From positions 1-64,000 of the forward strand of contig JAFQQT010000010.1 of NCBI GenBank assembly GCA_017410455.1: a DNA stretch of 64,000 bases, read 5' to 3'. Below, one piece after another: positions 46,936-55,420 of the stretch (the first letter of the stretch is position 1; the number at the start of each line of letters is the position of its first letter). The stretch is from Clostridia bacterium. Lineage in GTDB: Bacteria > Bacillota > Clostridia > Christensenellales > Aristaeellaceae. A program made the position numbers and the translations under genes. The notes beneath the pieces are model-generated. The model ran no database searches. It was not told where the DNA came from and saw only the letters and a list, made by a program, of their open reading frames with translations.

Positions 46936-48583
46936 TTTTCAGCGTTTCCTCCGCCTCCAGCATGATCAGGCGCATCTTCTCCTTATCCACCTTGCAGACC
47001 TGCCGGTCGTAGGTGTACAGGCCGTTGATCTCCTCCTCCACGTCGCTCAGCTGCGTGTAGACCACGCCGCACAAGCCCTCCGGGATGGCCGGCAGCACCA
47101 TCTCGCCATACATCAGGGCAATGGCGGCGGTCAGCTGCTCCTCGGTGTCGGTCTTGCCGTAGCCGTAGTTGGCCTCGGGCTTCCACAGATGGCCGGGGAT
47201 GGCCCGGGCGTAGCCGCCGCATTCGCTCAGGAACATGGGACGCTTGCCGGGGCGCAGCCGCTTGTTGCGGAAGTAGACATGGCGGCTGTCCACGTCGGTC
47301 TGCCGGGGCTCGAACCAGCCGGAGCACACGTCGTAGAAGCGGGTGCCATCCAGCCCCTTCAGCAGCCGGTAGAGCCGCTCGGGCTCGAACTGCCCCCAGC
47401 CCTCATTGAAGATGGTGTAGGCGATGATGCAGGGGTGGTTGTACAGGTGGCGCAGCGTCCCCAGCGCCTGCTGCTCGAAGTACCCCCTGAAGCGGCGGTT
47501 CAGCGGCAGATGGGGCGTGTACTTGAAGCCGATGGTGGGCAGGGCGGTATCCATCAGCCAGGAATACGGCCCGCCGGAGACCATGTCCTGCACCACCAGC
47601 ATGCCCAGGCGGTCGCAGGCGTGGTAGAAGCACTCCGGCTCGATCTTGATATGCTTGCGCAGCATGTTGAAGCCCAGCGCCTTCATGCGCAGCACGTCCC
47701 GCTCGAATTCCTCCGGGCTTTCCGGCAGGAAGATGCCCTCGGGGTAGTACCCCTGATCCAGCACGCCGTTGAGGAACACCGGCTCCCCGTTGAGGCACAC
47801 ACGCTGCACACCGCTGCCGTCCGGGCGGATCTCCACCGTGCGCAGGGCGAAGTAGCTCTCCACCGCGTCCTCCCCGGCGCAGATCCGCATGTCGTACAGC
47901 ACGGGATCCGCCGGCGTCCACAGGCGGCGGGATTCCGGGGGGATCTCGATCCGGTAGGGCCGCCCCGTCAGGGAGAAGGAGGCCCGCGCCACCGGCTCTC
48001 CCGCCAGCGTCACCGCCACGTCGCAGTGGGGGGCGTCACTTTCCACCTCCAGGGTGATCCCGGTCAGGTCGGGGGTGATGCGCAGGCCGCGGATGTAGCG
48101 CACGGGCACGGCCTCCAGCCACACGCTCTGCCAGATGCCGCTCACGGGTGTGTACCACATGCCGCCGGGGTTCTTGGACTGCTTGCCGTAGGGGATGTCC
48201 TGGTCGAGGCGATCCACCGCGTCCACTTCCAGCAGGTTTTCGCCCGGCAGCAGGTGCGCCGTCACGTCCGCCGAGAAGGGCAGGTATCCGCCCTCGTTGT
48301 ATGCCACGCGCTCGCCGTTGAGCTTCACCCCGGCGATCTGGTCCACCGCTCCCAGGTGCAGCAGCAGCCTCCGCCCCGCCGGCAGGAAGCCCTCCGGCAG
48401 CGCAAAACGCTTCTCATAATGAAGATTCTCGCCCACCGTGCCGCCAAAGCCGCTTGCCGGGCTCTGCGGCGGATAGGGCACATTGATGGGCTGGCCATCC
48501 AGCGTCCAGCCGCCATCGCACAGGGAGCAGAAGCTGTCCCTGCGCATCTGCGGGCGCGGATAGTATTCCTGCCATGGATTCAT
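46919..48583 (-). CDS. GH2 family glycoside hydrolase
   Basis: A 554-residue cytoplasmic enzyme of the beta-galactosidase/beta-glucuronidase/mannosidase family. Sugar-binding domain (about 45-165, YEKRFALPEGF, GVKLNGERVAYNEGGYLPF), Ig-like domain (about 170-255), TIM barrel (about 260-545) with acid/base Glu in IFNEGWGQF and nucleophile Glu in LSECGGYA. It is short for the family and lacks extra C-terminal domains. The aglycone specificity cannot be read from the sequence. GAGGG precedes the ATG. The last residues come from an AT-rich repeat. Confidence 0.93.
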   Translation of the reverse strand: MNPWQEYYPRPQMRRDSFCSLCDGGWTLDGQPINVPYPPQSPASGFGGTVGENLHYEKRFALPEGFLPAGRRLLLHLGAVDQIAGVKLNGERVAYNEGGYLPFSADVTAHLLPGENLLEVDAVDRLDQDIPYGKQSKNPGGMWYTPVSGIWQSVWLEAVPVRYIRGLRITPDLTGITLEVESDAPHCDVAVTLAGEPVARASFSLTGRPYRIEIPPESRRLWTPADPVLYDMRICAGEDAVESYFALRTVEIRPDGSGVQRVCLNGEPVFLNGVLDQGYYPEGIFLPESPEEFERDVLRMKALGFNMLRKHIKIEPECFYHACDRLGMLVVQDMVSGGPYSWLMDTALPTIGFKYTPHLPLNRRFRGYFEQQALGTLRHLYNHPCIIAYTIFNEGWGQFEPERLYRLLKGLDGTRFYDVCSGWFEPRQTDVDSRHVYFRNKRLRPGKRPMFLSECGGYARAIPGHLWKPEANYGYGKTDTEEQLTAAIALMYGEMVLPAIPEGLCGVVYTQLSDVEEEINGLYTYDRQVCKVDKEKMRLIMLEAEETLKKNYEL

Positions 48584-48615
48584 GAGCGATCCCTCGCTTC
48601 CGTCTTGCTGCTTCT

Positions 48616-48644
48616 ATTGTAGCAGAACACGGCGATTCCGTCTA
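48616..48644 (-). promoter_or_regulatory. Promoter of the GH2 gene
   Basis: Minus strand TAGACG (48639-48644), 17 bases, TACAAT (48616-48621). Confidence 0.55.
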
Positions 48645-48814
48645 CCAGAAATTTTCTCGCATTATTCAGGGTATATTGTGGGATCCATCGCGGTATATTT
48701 CGGGCGGCTTCCGATGTGCAAATTCGACTTTGCCCCCTCATTTTCTCCAGTCCGCAAGGACTTCAGCCCTCCGGCAGCGAATGCAGACCGCAAAACCCTG
48801 ACAGGAGGCGCACC

Positions 48815-49816
48815 ATGATCTTTCAGAACATCGACTTCCACAACGTTGCCCAAATCATACCCTATGAAGATGGCTGCCGGCTCTGGCGCGTGCCCGTGGA
48901 CGTTGCCGCCCGGGCCAACGAAGGCCTGCGGGACCGCAGCGCCACCTATTCCACCGGCATCGAGCTGCGCTTCGTCATGCACAGCGACGAGGTGACCATC
49001 CGCCTGCGCAACCTGCCCATCGCCGAGGGGCAGATGGCCTACCTGTACTTCGGCTCCCTGCAGGGCGGCTGGCAGCAGTCCTCTTTCATCATCCGTGATG
49101 ATACCACGACCATCAGCATCCGCAGGCCCGGCAATCTGGAGCAGATGCAGCTCATCACCCGCCAGGCCGGCCTCCCCTTCGACCCGCAGGTGGTGCGCCT
49201 GGTGCTGCCCTATGGCAACATCCTGTACTGCAGCATGACGGGCGAAGTGACGCCCCCCACTGCCGACATGTTCCCGAAACATACCCTGCTGTGCTACGGT
49301 TCCTCCATCACCCATGGCTCGCTGGCGCTGGCCGCTCCCCATACCTACCCCTTCCGCATCGCGCAGAAGCTGGGCTTCGACTACCTCAACTGCGGCTTTG
49401 CCGGCACCGCCCTGTGCGACCGGGCCATTGCCGAGTGGCTCGTGAGCCGCCGCGACTGGCATGTGGCCACGCTGGAGATGGGCGTGAACATGCTGGGCAT
49501 GGACGAAAGCGAGTTCGAGGCCCTCGTGGACACTTTCACCGGCATCCTGGCCGATGACGGCCGCCCGGTGTTCGCCACCTCCATCTTCCGCTTCAATACC
49601 GTGGATGGCCAGCTCTCTCCCAAGGCGAACCGCCTGCGCGCCATCGTCTGCAAGTATGCCCAGGCCCGCATGCACTTCACCGACGGCCTGGCGCTGCTGG
49701 AGAATCCCGCCTTCATCTCGCAGGACATGGTGCATCCCTCCCTGGAGGGCATCGCGCAGATCGTGGAGCGCTGGACGCCCATCATCCGCCAGAACCTGCC
49801 CGAAACGCTCCGCTGA
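48815..49816 (+). CDS. SGNH/GDSL-type carbohydrate esterase
   Basis: A 333-residue cytoplasmic hydrolase. Residues about 1-150 form a beta-sandwich N-terminal domain; residues about 155-333 form the SGNH fold with Ser in CYGSSITHGS, Gly in NCGFAGTALC, Asn in EMGVNMLG and the Asp/His pair in DMVHPSLEG. The arrangement matches acetyl-xylan esterase-like SGNH enzymes often found with hemicellulases. AGGAGG precedes the ATG at 48815. GGTATATT boxes lie upstream and downstream; no consensus promoter was found in the 231-base region before it. Confidence 0.9.
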   Translation: MIFQNIDFHNVAQIIPYEDGCRLWRVPVDVAARANEGLRDRSATYSTGIELRFVMHSDEVTIRLRNLPIAEGQMAYLYFGSLQGGWQQSSFIIRDDTTTISIRRPGNLEQMQLITRQAGLPFDPQVVRLVLPYGNILYCSMTGEVTPPTADMFPKHTLLCYGSSITHGSLALAAPHTYPFRIAQKLGFDYLNCGFAGTALCDRAIAEWLVSRRDWHVATLEMGVNMLGMDESEFEALVDTFTGILADDGRPVFATSIFRFNTVDGQLSPKANRLRAIVCKYAQARMHFTDGLALLENPAFISQDMVHPSLEGIAQIVERWTPIIRQNLPETLR

Positions 49817-49820
49817 ATTT

Positions 49821-49864
49821 CAGGGTATATTTCAGGCACATCAGGTTGCAGGGTATATTTCAGG
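49821..49864. repeat. Direct repeat CAGGGTATATTTCAGG, two copies
   Basis: Identical 16-base units at 49821-49836 and 49849-49864, 28 bases apart, between the SGNH and AAC(3)-like genes. The core CAGGGTATATT also occurs at 48667 and the related CAGGGTATAAT (minus strand) near 50774. Confidence 0.75.
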
Positions 49865-49929
49865 ATTCTTCAGGGCATGAAAATCCGGAAAAAGAACAAC
49901 CGGAATCTCCATTTTTGCCATCTTTGGGG

Positions 49930-49958
49930 TTGAGCTTGCCCGGAATGCGTGGTATAAT
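49930..49958 (+). promoter_or_regulatory. Promoter of the AAC(3)-like gene
   Basis: TTGAGC (49930-49935), 17 bases, TATAAT (49953-49958) with extended TGGTATAAT. Confidence 0.8.
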
Positions 49959-49986
49959 AAAGGAAAAGATTGCACAGGAGCAGCCC

Positions 49987-50790
49987 ATGATCACGAAAGA
50001 CGACGTTTTCCGCCTGCTGGAGGCCCACGGTGTACAGCGCAGCGATGTGGTGACCATCCACGCCGCCCTGCGCGCAGCCGGCCCCATCGAAGGCGGCGCA
50101 GATGGCCTGATCGACGCGCTGAAGGCGTACCTCTGCGATGGGCTCCTGCTCGTGCCCACCCACACCTGGGCGGTTGTCAACGCCGCCAACCCGCACTTCG
50201 ACGTACGCAGCACCGTTCCCAACATCGGAACCCTGGCGCGGGTCGCCGCCTTCCGCCCGGATGCGGTGCGCTCCCTGCACCCGACCCACTCGCTGGCCGT
50301 GTTCGGCCGGGGCGCCCGGGAATATGTGCAGGGCGAGGAGCGATCCACCACGCCGGCGCCCATGGGCGGGTGCCTCAGCCGCCTGTACGAGCTGGGCGGC
50401 AAGGTGCTGCTGCTGGGCGTGGGGCACGAGCGCAACACCTACCTCCACGCGGTGGATGAGCGCATGAACCTCCCCAACCGCCTGCGCCAGCCGGGTTTTG
50501 CCGTGAGCGTCACCGACTGGGATGGCAATACCACCCACGTGGCGGAGTTCCACCCCCACGCCGTGGCGGGCATTCCCGTGGGGTGCTCGGAGTTCTACCC
50601 CAACTACGGCCCCGCCCTGGACGCCTGCGGCGCCGTCACCCGCGGCACGCTGGGCAATGCCACCGTGCTTGTCTGCGACTGCCGCCGCATGACGGACTGC
50701 GTCATGCACCTGTGGCAGCAGGCCGACCGCGACATCTGCCTCGGCCCCTTCGACATCCCTGAAGCCTGGTATTCCCGGATTATACCCTGA
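49987..50790 (+). CDS. AAC(3)-family aminoglycoside N-acetyltransferase-like protein
   Basis: A 267-residue antibiotic NAT fold protein. Family motifs: VVTIHAALRAAGPIEGGADGLIDAL, LLVPTHTW, RSTVPNIGTLARVAA, the catalytic-loop HPTHSLAVFG and LLGVGHERNTYLHAVDE. Chromosomal homologues such as YokD often have unknown physiological substrates, so aminoglycoside resistance cannot be assumed. ATG 49987 follows ACAGGAG. It is followed after 35 bases by the coiled-coil repeat protein gene, perhaps in the same transcript. Confidence 0.92.
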   Translation: MITKDDVFRLLEAHGVQRSDVVTIHAALRAAGPIEGGADGLIDALKAYLCDGLLLVPTHTWAVVNAANPHFDVRSTVPNIGTLARVAAFRPDAVRSLHPTHSLAVFGRGAREYVQGEERSTTPAPMGGCLSRLYELGGKVLLLGVGHERNTYLHAVDERMNLPNRLRQPGFAVSVTDWDGNTTHVAEFHPHAVAGIPVGCSEFYPNYGPALDACGAVTRGTLGNATVLVCDCRRMTDCVMHLWQQADRDICLGPFDIPEAWYSRIIP

Positions 50791-50825
50791 TATCCCAATA
50801 CATACCCTACAGACGGAGTGATGAT

Positions 50826-52037
50826 ATGTCCACCATCGATAAGAGCCGCCTCCATAGCGCCTGCGACGACCTGACCCGCCAGTACAACGCCGCCGTGCAG
50901 CGTCAGCATGACCTCGAAGGCCAGCTGCAGAACGTCCAGGCCGAGATGGGCAAGCTGGGCTTCATGCAGCTGGGCAAGAAGATGCTGCTGCGCGCCGAGC
51001 TGGACAGCATCTCCAAGAAGCTGGCTGCCAACCAGCAGCTGCAGGAGAACCTGAAAAAGCGCGTCGCCGACGCACAGGCGCAGCTCGAAGCCGCACTGGC
51101 GGAGGCCTCCACCCCCGCGGACGAGCCTGCTCCCGTGGACGAGCCTGCTCCCGTGGACGAGCCTGCCCCCGTGGACAAGCCCGCTCCCGTGGACGAGCCT
51201 GCTCCCGTGGTCGAGCCTGCTCCCGTGGACGAGCCTGCTCCCGTGGTCGAGCCTGCTCCCGTGGTCGAGCCCTCCCCCGTGGACAAGCCCACGATCGTGG
51301 ATGAGCCCGCCCCCGCCGCAAAGCCCGTCCGGAAGCCCCACAGCAGCGCACCCCGCAAGAACGGCCCCCGCGCCGCCCGTCCGGCTGTGGACGCAGCCCT
51401 GCCGCCCCAGGAGCAGGCCGCCCGCCTGCTGGCCCACCTGGAGGCCTACTACCCGGAGCACCAGGTGTTCGCCACTGAAGTCCTCACCACTGAGGCCCGG
51501 AACATGCTCGCCGCCCTGGCCACTGGCAGCGGCATGGCCATCGCGGATTTCCTGGCCGCCAACGGCTGGCAGCTCATCACCCCCCAACAGGGCCGCACCC
51601 TCCGTCAGGGTCTGTACACCACGCCGGGCAGCGAGCCCGCCGTCATCCAGCCCAAGCTGCAGAGCGTGCTGAACCGCCTGGAGCGGCACTATCCCGACCG
51701 CGTCATCTCCCGCAGCATCCAGCACGACCACAAGGGCCTGGCGCAGGACGTGTCCGCCCTGAGCGCCTTCCTGGGCTACCCCACCGGCGGCGCCATGCTG
51801 ACCGCCCACGGCTTCCGCTACAACGTGCCCTCCAGCGGCCGCCCGGCCATGGACGTACAGAGCGTGGTGACCGCGCTCAAGGCTGCCTACGCCGGCCGCG
51901 AGAAGCCCCGCACCATCGCCGCCATCGCCGCGGATAACCCGCAGTACGCCGCCGTCCTCAAGACCCTGCAGAACCAGGCGCCCAAGCGCTTCGGCATGAG
52001 CCTGCGCCAGTATTTCGTGCAGCAGGGGCTGATGTGA
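50826..52037 (+). CDS. Coiled-coil protein with VDEPAP hexapeptide repeats and three C-terminal repeats
   Basis: A 403-residue soluble protein without signal peptide. Residues about 5-95 form a coiled coil (Gln/Leu/Lys-rich), 98-163 are eleven hexapeptides of VDEPAP type, and about 200-403 hold three related units of 60-70 residues (LLAHLEAYYPEHQVFATEVL..., LNRLERHYPDRVISRSIQHD..., VTALKAAYAGREKPRTIAAI...), each ending near FLAANGWQL, LTAHGFRYNV or YFVQQGLM. I do not recognise the family; the units could be small helical protein- or DNA-binding modules. Weak RBS (GGAG) before ATG 50826. Confidence 0.85.
   Translation: MSTIDKSRLHSACDDLTRQYNAAVQRQHDLEGQLQNVQAEMGKLGFMQLGKKMLLRAELDSISKKLAANQQLQENLKKRVADAQAQLEAALAEASTPADEPAPVDEPAPVDEPAPVDKPAPVDEPAPVVEPAPVDEPAPVVEPAPVVEPSPVDKPTIVDEPAPAAKPVRKPHSSAPRKNGPRAARPAVDAALPPQEQAARLLAHLEAYYPEHQVFATEVLTTEARNMLAALATGSGMAIADFLAANGWQLITPQQGRTLRQGLYTTPGSEPAVIQPKLQSVLNRLERHYPDRVISRSIQHDHKGLAQDVSALSAFLGYPTGGAMLTAHGFRYNVPSSGRPAMDVQSVVTALKAAYAGREKPRTIAAIAADNPQYAAVLKTLQNQAPKRFGMSLRQYFVQQGLM
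51117..51314 (+). repeat. Eleven 18-base tandem repeats coding for VDEPAP
   Basis: Units close to GTGGACGAGCCTGCTCCC repeat in frame with changes D to V and E to K. Several are identical at the base level, so the number of copies can vary between strains. Confidence 0.9.
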
Positions 52038-52061
52038 GGCCGATCCCCCGAAACAGACAGC

Positions 52062-52107
52062 GCCGGACCGCGCAGGGAGCATCTTCCCGCGCGATCCGGC
52101 CTTTTTC
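52062..52107 (+). terminator. Terminator of the VDEPAP protein gene
   Basis: GCCGGACCGCGC pairs with GCGCGATCCGGC (one mismatch), followed by CTTTTTC. Confidence 0.85.
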
Positions 52108-52152
52108 TGCTGATTTACGGCCTCCAGGCCGTCTCCGCAGCGCACTTTTCCC

Positions 52153-52181
52153 TTGACGCACCCCTGCCGACGTGGTACTCT
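52153..52181 (+). promoter_or_regulatory. Promoter of the AAA kinase-like gene
   Basis: TTGACG (52153-52158), 17 bases, TACTCT (52176-52181) preceded by the TGG extension. Confidence 0.65.
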
Positions 52182-52242
52182 GAACTGGAACTGCTCTCGG
52201 CATGACATACAGGCTCTAACCACGCCACCAAGGAGGCTTCCC

Positions 52243-52716
52243 ATGAAGGTGATCCTGCTCATCGGCCGCATCTGCTGCGGCAAGTCCACATACGCCCGCA
52301 CCCTGCCGGGCACGATGCTGCTCTCCTGCGATCAGCTGATGCAGACGATGTTCCCCGGCGGATGCGGCGAGGCCCACGACGCGCTGGCCGCCCGCGCCCG
52401 GGCATACCTCTTCGCCCTGGCACGGCAGTCCACCGCCGCCGGCGTGACCCCGGTGCTGGACTTCGGCTTCTGGACGCCGGAGATGCGCCGGGAGGCCACC
52501 GACGCCCTCGCCGGGTGCGAGCTGGACTGGCGCTACCTCGACGTGCCGGAGGATGAGTGGGCGCGCCGCATCGCGCAGCGCAACGCTGCCATCACCGCCG
52601 GCCACGCCGACCCGTCGGACTACTACGTGGACGAGGGGCTGCTGGAGAAGGTCCGCACGCTGTTCATCCCGCCGACGGCGGACGAACTGCCGGGGCTGAC
52701 CATCCTGCGCGCATGA
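52243..52716 (+). CDS. P-loop kinase-like ATP-binding protein
   Basis: A 157-residue AAA_33/zeta-like small kinase fold. Walker A is LIGRICCGKSTYAR (6-19), a strand VLDFGFWTPEMRREA stands at the Walker B position, and RIAQRN is the lid Arg motif. Such proteins phosphorylate small molecules, for instance antibiotics or sugars; no substrate is indicated. AAGGAGG before the ATG at 52243; own promoter and terminator. Confidence 0.85.
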   Translation: MKVILLIGRICCGKSTYARTLPGTMLLSCDQLMQTMFPGGCGEAHDALAARARAYLFALARQSTAAGVTPVLDFGFWTPEMRREATDALAGCELDWRYLDVPEDEWARRIAQRNAAITAGHADPSDYYVDEGLLEKVRTLFIPPTADELPGLTILRA

Positions 52717-52725
52717 TCGCGCAAC

Positions 52726-52757
52726 GCTGCCCTTCCGCTGCGGACGGGCAGCATTTT
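52726..52757 (+). terminator. Terminator of the kinase-like gene
   Basis: GCTGCCC and GGGCAGC stem followed by ATTTTG. Confidence 0.75.
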
Positions 52758-52802
52758 GATGTCTGCCCGTCCCCGAAAAACACCACAAAAACAGCGGCGG
52801 CC

Positions 52803-52831
52803 TTGAAAACTCCACCAAATCGTCCTATAAT
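52803..52831 (+). promoter_or_regulatory. Promoter of ilvE
   Basis: TTGAAA (52803-52808), 17 bases, TATAAT (52826-52831). Confidence 0.8.
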
Positions 52832-52863
52832 GAATTGACCCGCAATCCGAAATTCATTATAGG
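52824..52863. promoter_or_regulatory. 13-base inverted repeat spanning the ilvE -10 box and RBS
   Basis: CCTATAATGAATT (52824-52836) and AATTCATTATAGG (52851-52863) are perfect inverse copies with a 14-base spacer. The left arm contains the -10 box and the right arm the start of the AGGAG ribosome binding site. It may be a repressor site; an RNA hairpin is less likely because the left arm lies at or before the expected transcript start. Confidence 0.65.
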
Positions 52864-52872
52864 AGATGTATG

Positions 52873-53898
52873 ATGATGGCAAAGCAGATCGATTGGGCCA
52901 ACCTTGGCTTTGGCTATATCCAGACCGAATACCGCTATGTCTGCCGCTACAGGGACGGCCAGTGGGACGAGGGCGGCCTCGAGACCGAGGCGAATATCAC
53001 CCTGAACGAGTGCGCCTGCGTGTTCCAGTACTGCCAGGCATGCTTTGAGGGCCTGAAGGCTTACTATACGAAGGACGGCCGCATTGTGACCTTCCGCCCC
53101 GACCTGAACGCCCAGCGCATGGCCGACACCTGCCAGCGGCTGGAAATGCCCCCCTTCCCGGTGGAGAAGTTCGTCGAGGCCGTGAAGATGGTCGTCAGCG
53201 CCAACGCCGATTATGTGCCCCCCTACGGCAGCGGCGCGAGCCTCTACCTGCGCCCCTTCATGATCGGCACCAACCCCGTCATCGGCGTGAAGCCCGCCAC
53301 GGAGTTCGAGTTCCGCATCTTTGTCACCCCCGTAGGCCCCTACTTCAAGGGCGGCGTGAAGCCCATCGCCCTGACCGTCTCCGACTTTGACCGCGCGGCT
53401 CCCCACGGCACCGGCGCCATCAAGGCGGGCCTGAACTACGCCATGTCCCTGCACCCGGTGATGGAAGCCCACCGCGCGGGCTACGCGGAAAATATGTACC
53501 TGGACGCGGCCACCCGCACCAAGGTGGAGGAGACCGGCGGCGCCAACTTCATCTTCATCACGAAGGATGGCAAGCTCGTCACCCCCAGGAGCGACTCCAT
53601 CCTGCCCTCCATCACCCGCCGCAGCATCATGGTGGTGGCGGAAAAGTACCTGGGCATGGCCGTCGAGCACCGCGAGGTGCCATTCACCGAGGTGGAGACC
53701 TTCGCCGAGTGCGGCCTGTGCGGCACCGCCGCCGTCATCAGCCCCGTGGGCTCGATCAATGACCATGGCCGCGAGATCGTCTTCCCCTCCGGCAAGGAGG
53801 AGATGGGCCCGGTGCTCACGAAGCTGTACCAGACCCTGCGCGGCATCCAGATGGGCGAGATCGAAGCACCCGAGGGCTGGGTCGTGCAGGTCAAGTAA
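52873..53898 (+). CDS. ilvE: Branched-chain amino acid aminotransferase
   Basis: A 341-residue PLP class IV aminotransferase for the last step of valine, leucine and isoleucine synthesis or the first of their breakdown. The family pattern is complete: QACFEGLKAYYTKDGRI, FRPDLNAQRMADTCQRL, YLRPFMIG, PLP Lys in GAIKAGLNYA, ENMYLDA and EVETFAECGLCGTAAVISPVG. Three consecutive ATGs (52870, 52873, 52876) follow AGGAG; the middle one has the best spacing. A strong terminator follows. Confidence 0.96.
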   Translation: MMAKQIDWANLGFGYIQTEYRYVCRYRDGQWDEGGLETEANITLNECACVFQYCQACFEGLKAYYTKDGRIVTFRPDLNAQRMADTCQRLEMPPFPVEKFVEAVKMVVSANADYVPPYGSGASLYLRPFMIGTNPVIGVKPATEFEFRIFVTPVGPYFKGGVKPIALTVSDFDRAAPHGTGAIKAGLNYAMSLHPVMEAHRAGYAENMYLDAATRTKVEETGGANFIFITKDGKLVTPRSDSILPSITRRSIMVVAEKYLGMAVEHREVPFTEVETFAECGLCGTAAVISPVGSINDHGREIVFPSGKEEMGPVLTKLYQTLRGIQMGEIEAPEGWVVQVK

Positions 53899-53942
53899 GC
53901 CGCCGTTTTTCACCATTGTCACCATTTTCACCGCATCATTTC

Positions 53943-53974
53943 GGGACTGCGCGCTCTTGCGCAGTCCCATTTTT
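53943..53974 (+). terminator. Terminator of ilvE
   Basis: Perfect 10-base stem GGGACTGCGC / GCGCAGTCCC followed by ATTTTT. The -35 box of the MATE promoter lies inside its right arm. Confidence 0.9.
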
Positions 53975-53985
53975 CGTGCTATGAT
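53957..53985 (+). promoter_or_regulatory. Promoter of the MATE gene, overlapping the ilvE terminator
   Basis: TTGCGC (53957-53962), 17 bases, TATGAT (53980-53985). Confidence 0.65.
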
Positions 53986-54042
53986 AAGAGTTCCGGGCGT
54001 CCGAGGTGGCACGACAACGCCCCAGAATCAGGAGGAATCCCC

Positions 54043-55410
54043 ATGCAGAATCAACCCGACCTCGGCCGTGAACCCATCGGCAGGCTGCTTTTCAAGCTCG
54101 CACTGCCCACCATCACCGCCCAGCTGGTCAACATGCTCTACAACATGGTCGATCGTATCTATATCGGCCACATCGAAGGCATCGGCACTGCCGCCCTCAC
54201 CGGCGTGGGCGTGTGCATGCCGCTGATCATGATCATCTCCGCCTTTGCCTCCCTGGCAGCCATGGGCGGCGCGCCGCTGGCGTCCATTGCCCTGGGCAAG
54301 GGGGACAAGGAGCGAGCGGAGGGCATTCTGGGCAGCTGCACTGCGCTGCTTCTGTGCATCTCCGCCGTGCTGACGGCTGTGATGGCCCTGTTCCACCGGC
54401 CGCTGCTCGTTGCCTTTGGCGCCACGGAGGATGTGATCGGCTACGCCTGCCGCTACATGTCCGTCTACAGCCTGGGCACGGTATTCGTGCAGCTGTCCCT
54501 GGGCCTGAACGCCTACATCACCGCCCAGGGCTTCTCCCGCGTCAGCATGCTGACGGTGCTCATCGGCGCGGTGCTCAACACCATCCTCGACCCCATCTTC
54601 ATCTTCGGCTTCGGCATGGATGTACAGGGCGCAGCGCTGGCGACCATCATCTCGCAGGCGGTCAGCGCGATTTTCGTGCTGCGCTTCCTCACCGGCAGGA
54701 AGACCACCCTGCGCCTGACACTGCCCCGCATCCGCCTGAACTGGAAGCTGCTGGGCCCCTGCGTGGCCCTGGGCCTGTCCCCCTTCATCATGCAGAGCAC
54801 GGAGAGCCTCATCGCCGTGTGCTTCAACACCTCCCTGCGCACCTACGGCGGCACCGTTGCCGTCAGCACCATGACCCTTTGCACCTCCATCATGCAGCTG
54901 GCGATGCTGCCCTTGCAGGGACTGTCGCAGGGTGCGCAGCCCATCATCAGCTACAACTTCGGCGCAGGCAACGCCGACCGCGTAAGGCAGGGCTTCCGGC
55001 TGCTGCTGATCTGCTGCCTGACCTTCTCGGTGACCCTGGGCGTGGCGGTCATCGCCGTCCCGCAGGTGTTCCTGGGCATCTTCACCCCCGACGCCGCGCT
55101 GATCGAATACGCCATCCCCCTGGTGCGCACCTACATGGCCGGCACCGTCATCTTCGGCATCCAGATCGCCTGCCAGCAGACCTTCGTGGCCCTGGGCAAC
55201 GCCAAGTGCAGCCTGTTCCTGGCCTGCCTGAGAAAGCTCATCCTGCTGATCCCGCTGGTGTACATCCTGCCGAATTTCTTCGGCGACAAGGTCTTCGCCG
55301 TGTTCCTCGCCGAGCCCGTGGCGGATATTGCCGCCGTCACCTGCACGGCCATCCTGTTCTTTGTCGTCTTCCACAGGACGATGCGCAAGCTGGCCGAAAA
55401 AGCCGCATGA
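54043..55410 (+). CDS. MATE family efflux transporter
   Basis: A 455-residue membrane protein with 12 predicted helices, drug/cation antiporter fold. Typical features: GRLLFKLALPTITAQLVNMLYNMVDRIYIG at the start (across helix 1), NTILDPIFIFGFGMDVQGAALAT, and the second-half repeat LQGLSQGAQPIISYNFGAGN. It belongs to the DinF/MepA-like branch common in Clostridia. AGGAGG before the ATG at 54043. Confidence 0.96.
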   Translation: MQNQPDLGREPIGRLLFKLALPTITAQLVNMLYNMVDRIYIGHIEGIGTAALTGVGVCMPLIMIISAFASLAAMGGAPLASIALGKGDKERAEGILGSCTALLLCISAVLTAVMALFHRPLLVAFGATEDVIGYACRYMSVYSLGTVFVQLSLGLNAYITAQGFSRVSMLTVLIGAVLNTILDPIFIFGFGMDVQGAALATIISQAVSAIFVLRFLTGRKTTLRLTLPRIRLNWKLLGPCVALGLSPFIMQSTESLIAVCFNTSLRTYGGTVAVSTMTLCTSIMQLAMLPLQGLSQGAQPIISYNFGAGNADRVRQGFRLLLICCLTFSVTLGVAVIAVPQVFLGIFTPDAALIEYAIPLVRTYMAGTVIFGIQIACQQTFVALGNAKCSLFLACLRKLILLIPLVYILPNFFGDKVFAVFLAEPVADIAAVTCTAILFFVVFHRTMRKLAEKAA

Positions 55411-55420
55411 CCATCCCCCA

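Noticed and set aside
49987-50790. Calling the AAC(3)-like gene an aminoglycoside resistance gene
   Set aside because: Chromosomal members of the family often have unknown native substrates; sequence alone does not show resistance.
51117-51314. 18-base repeats as a possible CRISPR array
   Set aside because: They are contiguous, in frame and code for VDEPAP; there are no spacers.
52803-52872. CodY box or T-box before ilvE
   Set aside because: The inverted repeat does not match the CodY consensus AATTTTCWGAAAATT and no T-box is present.
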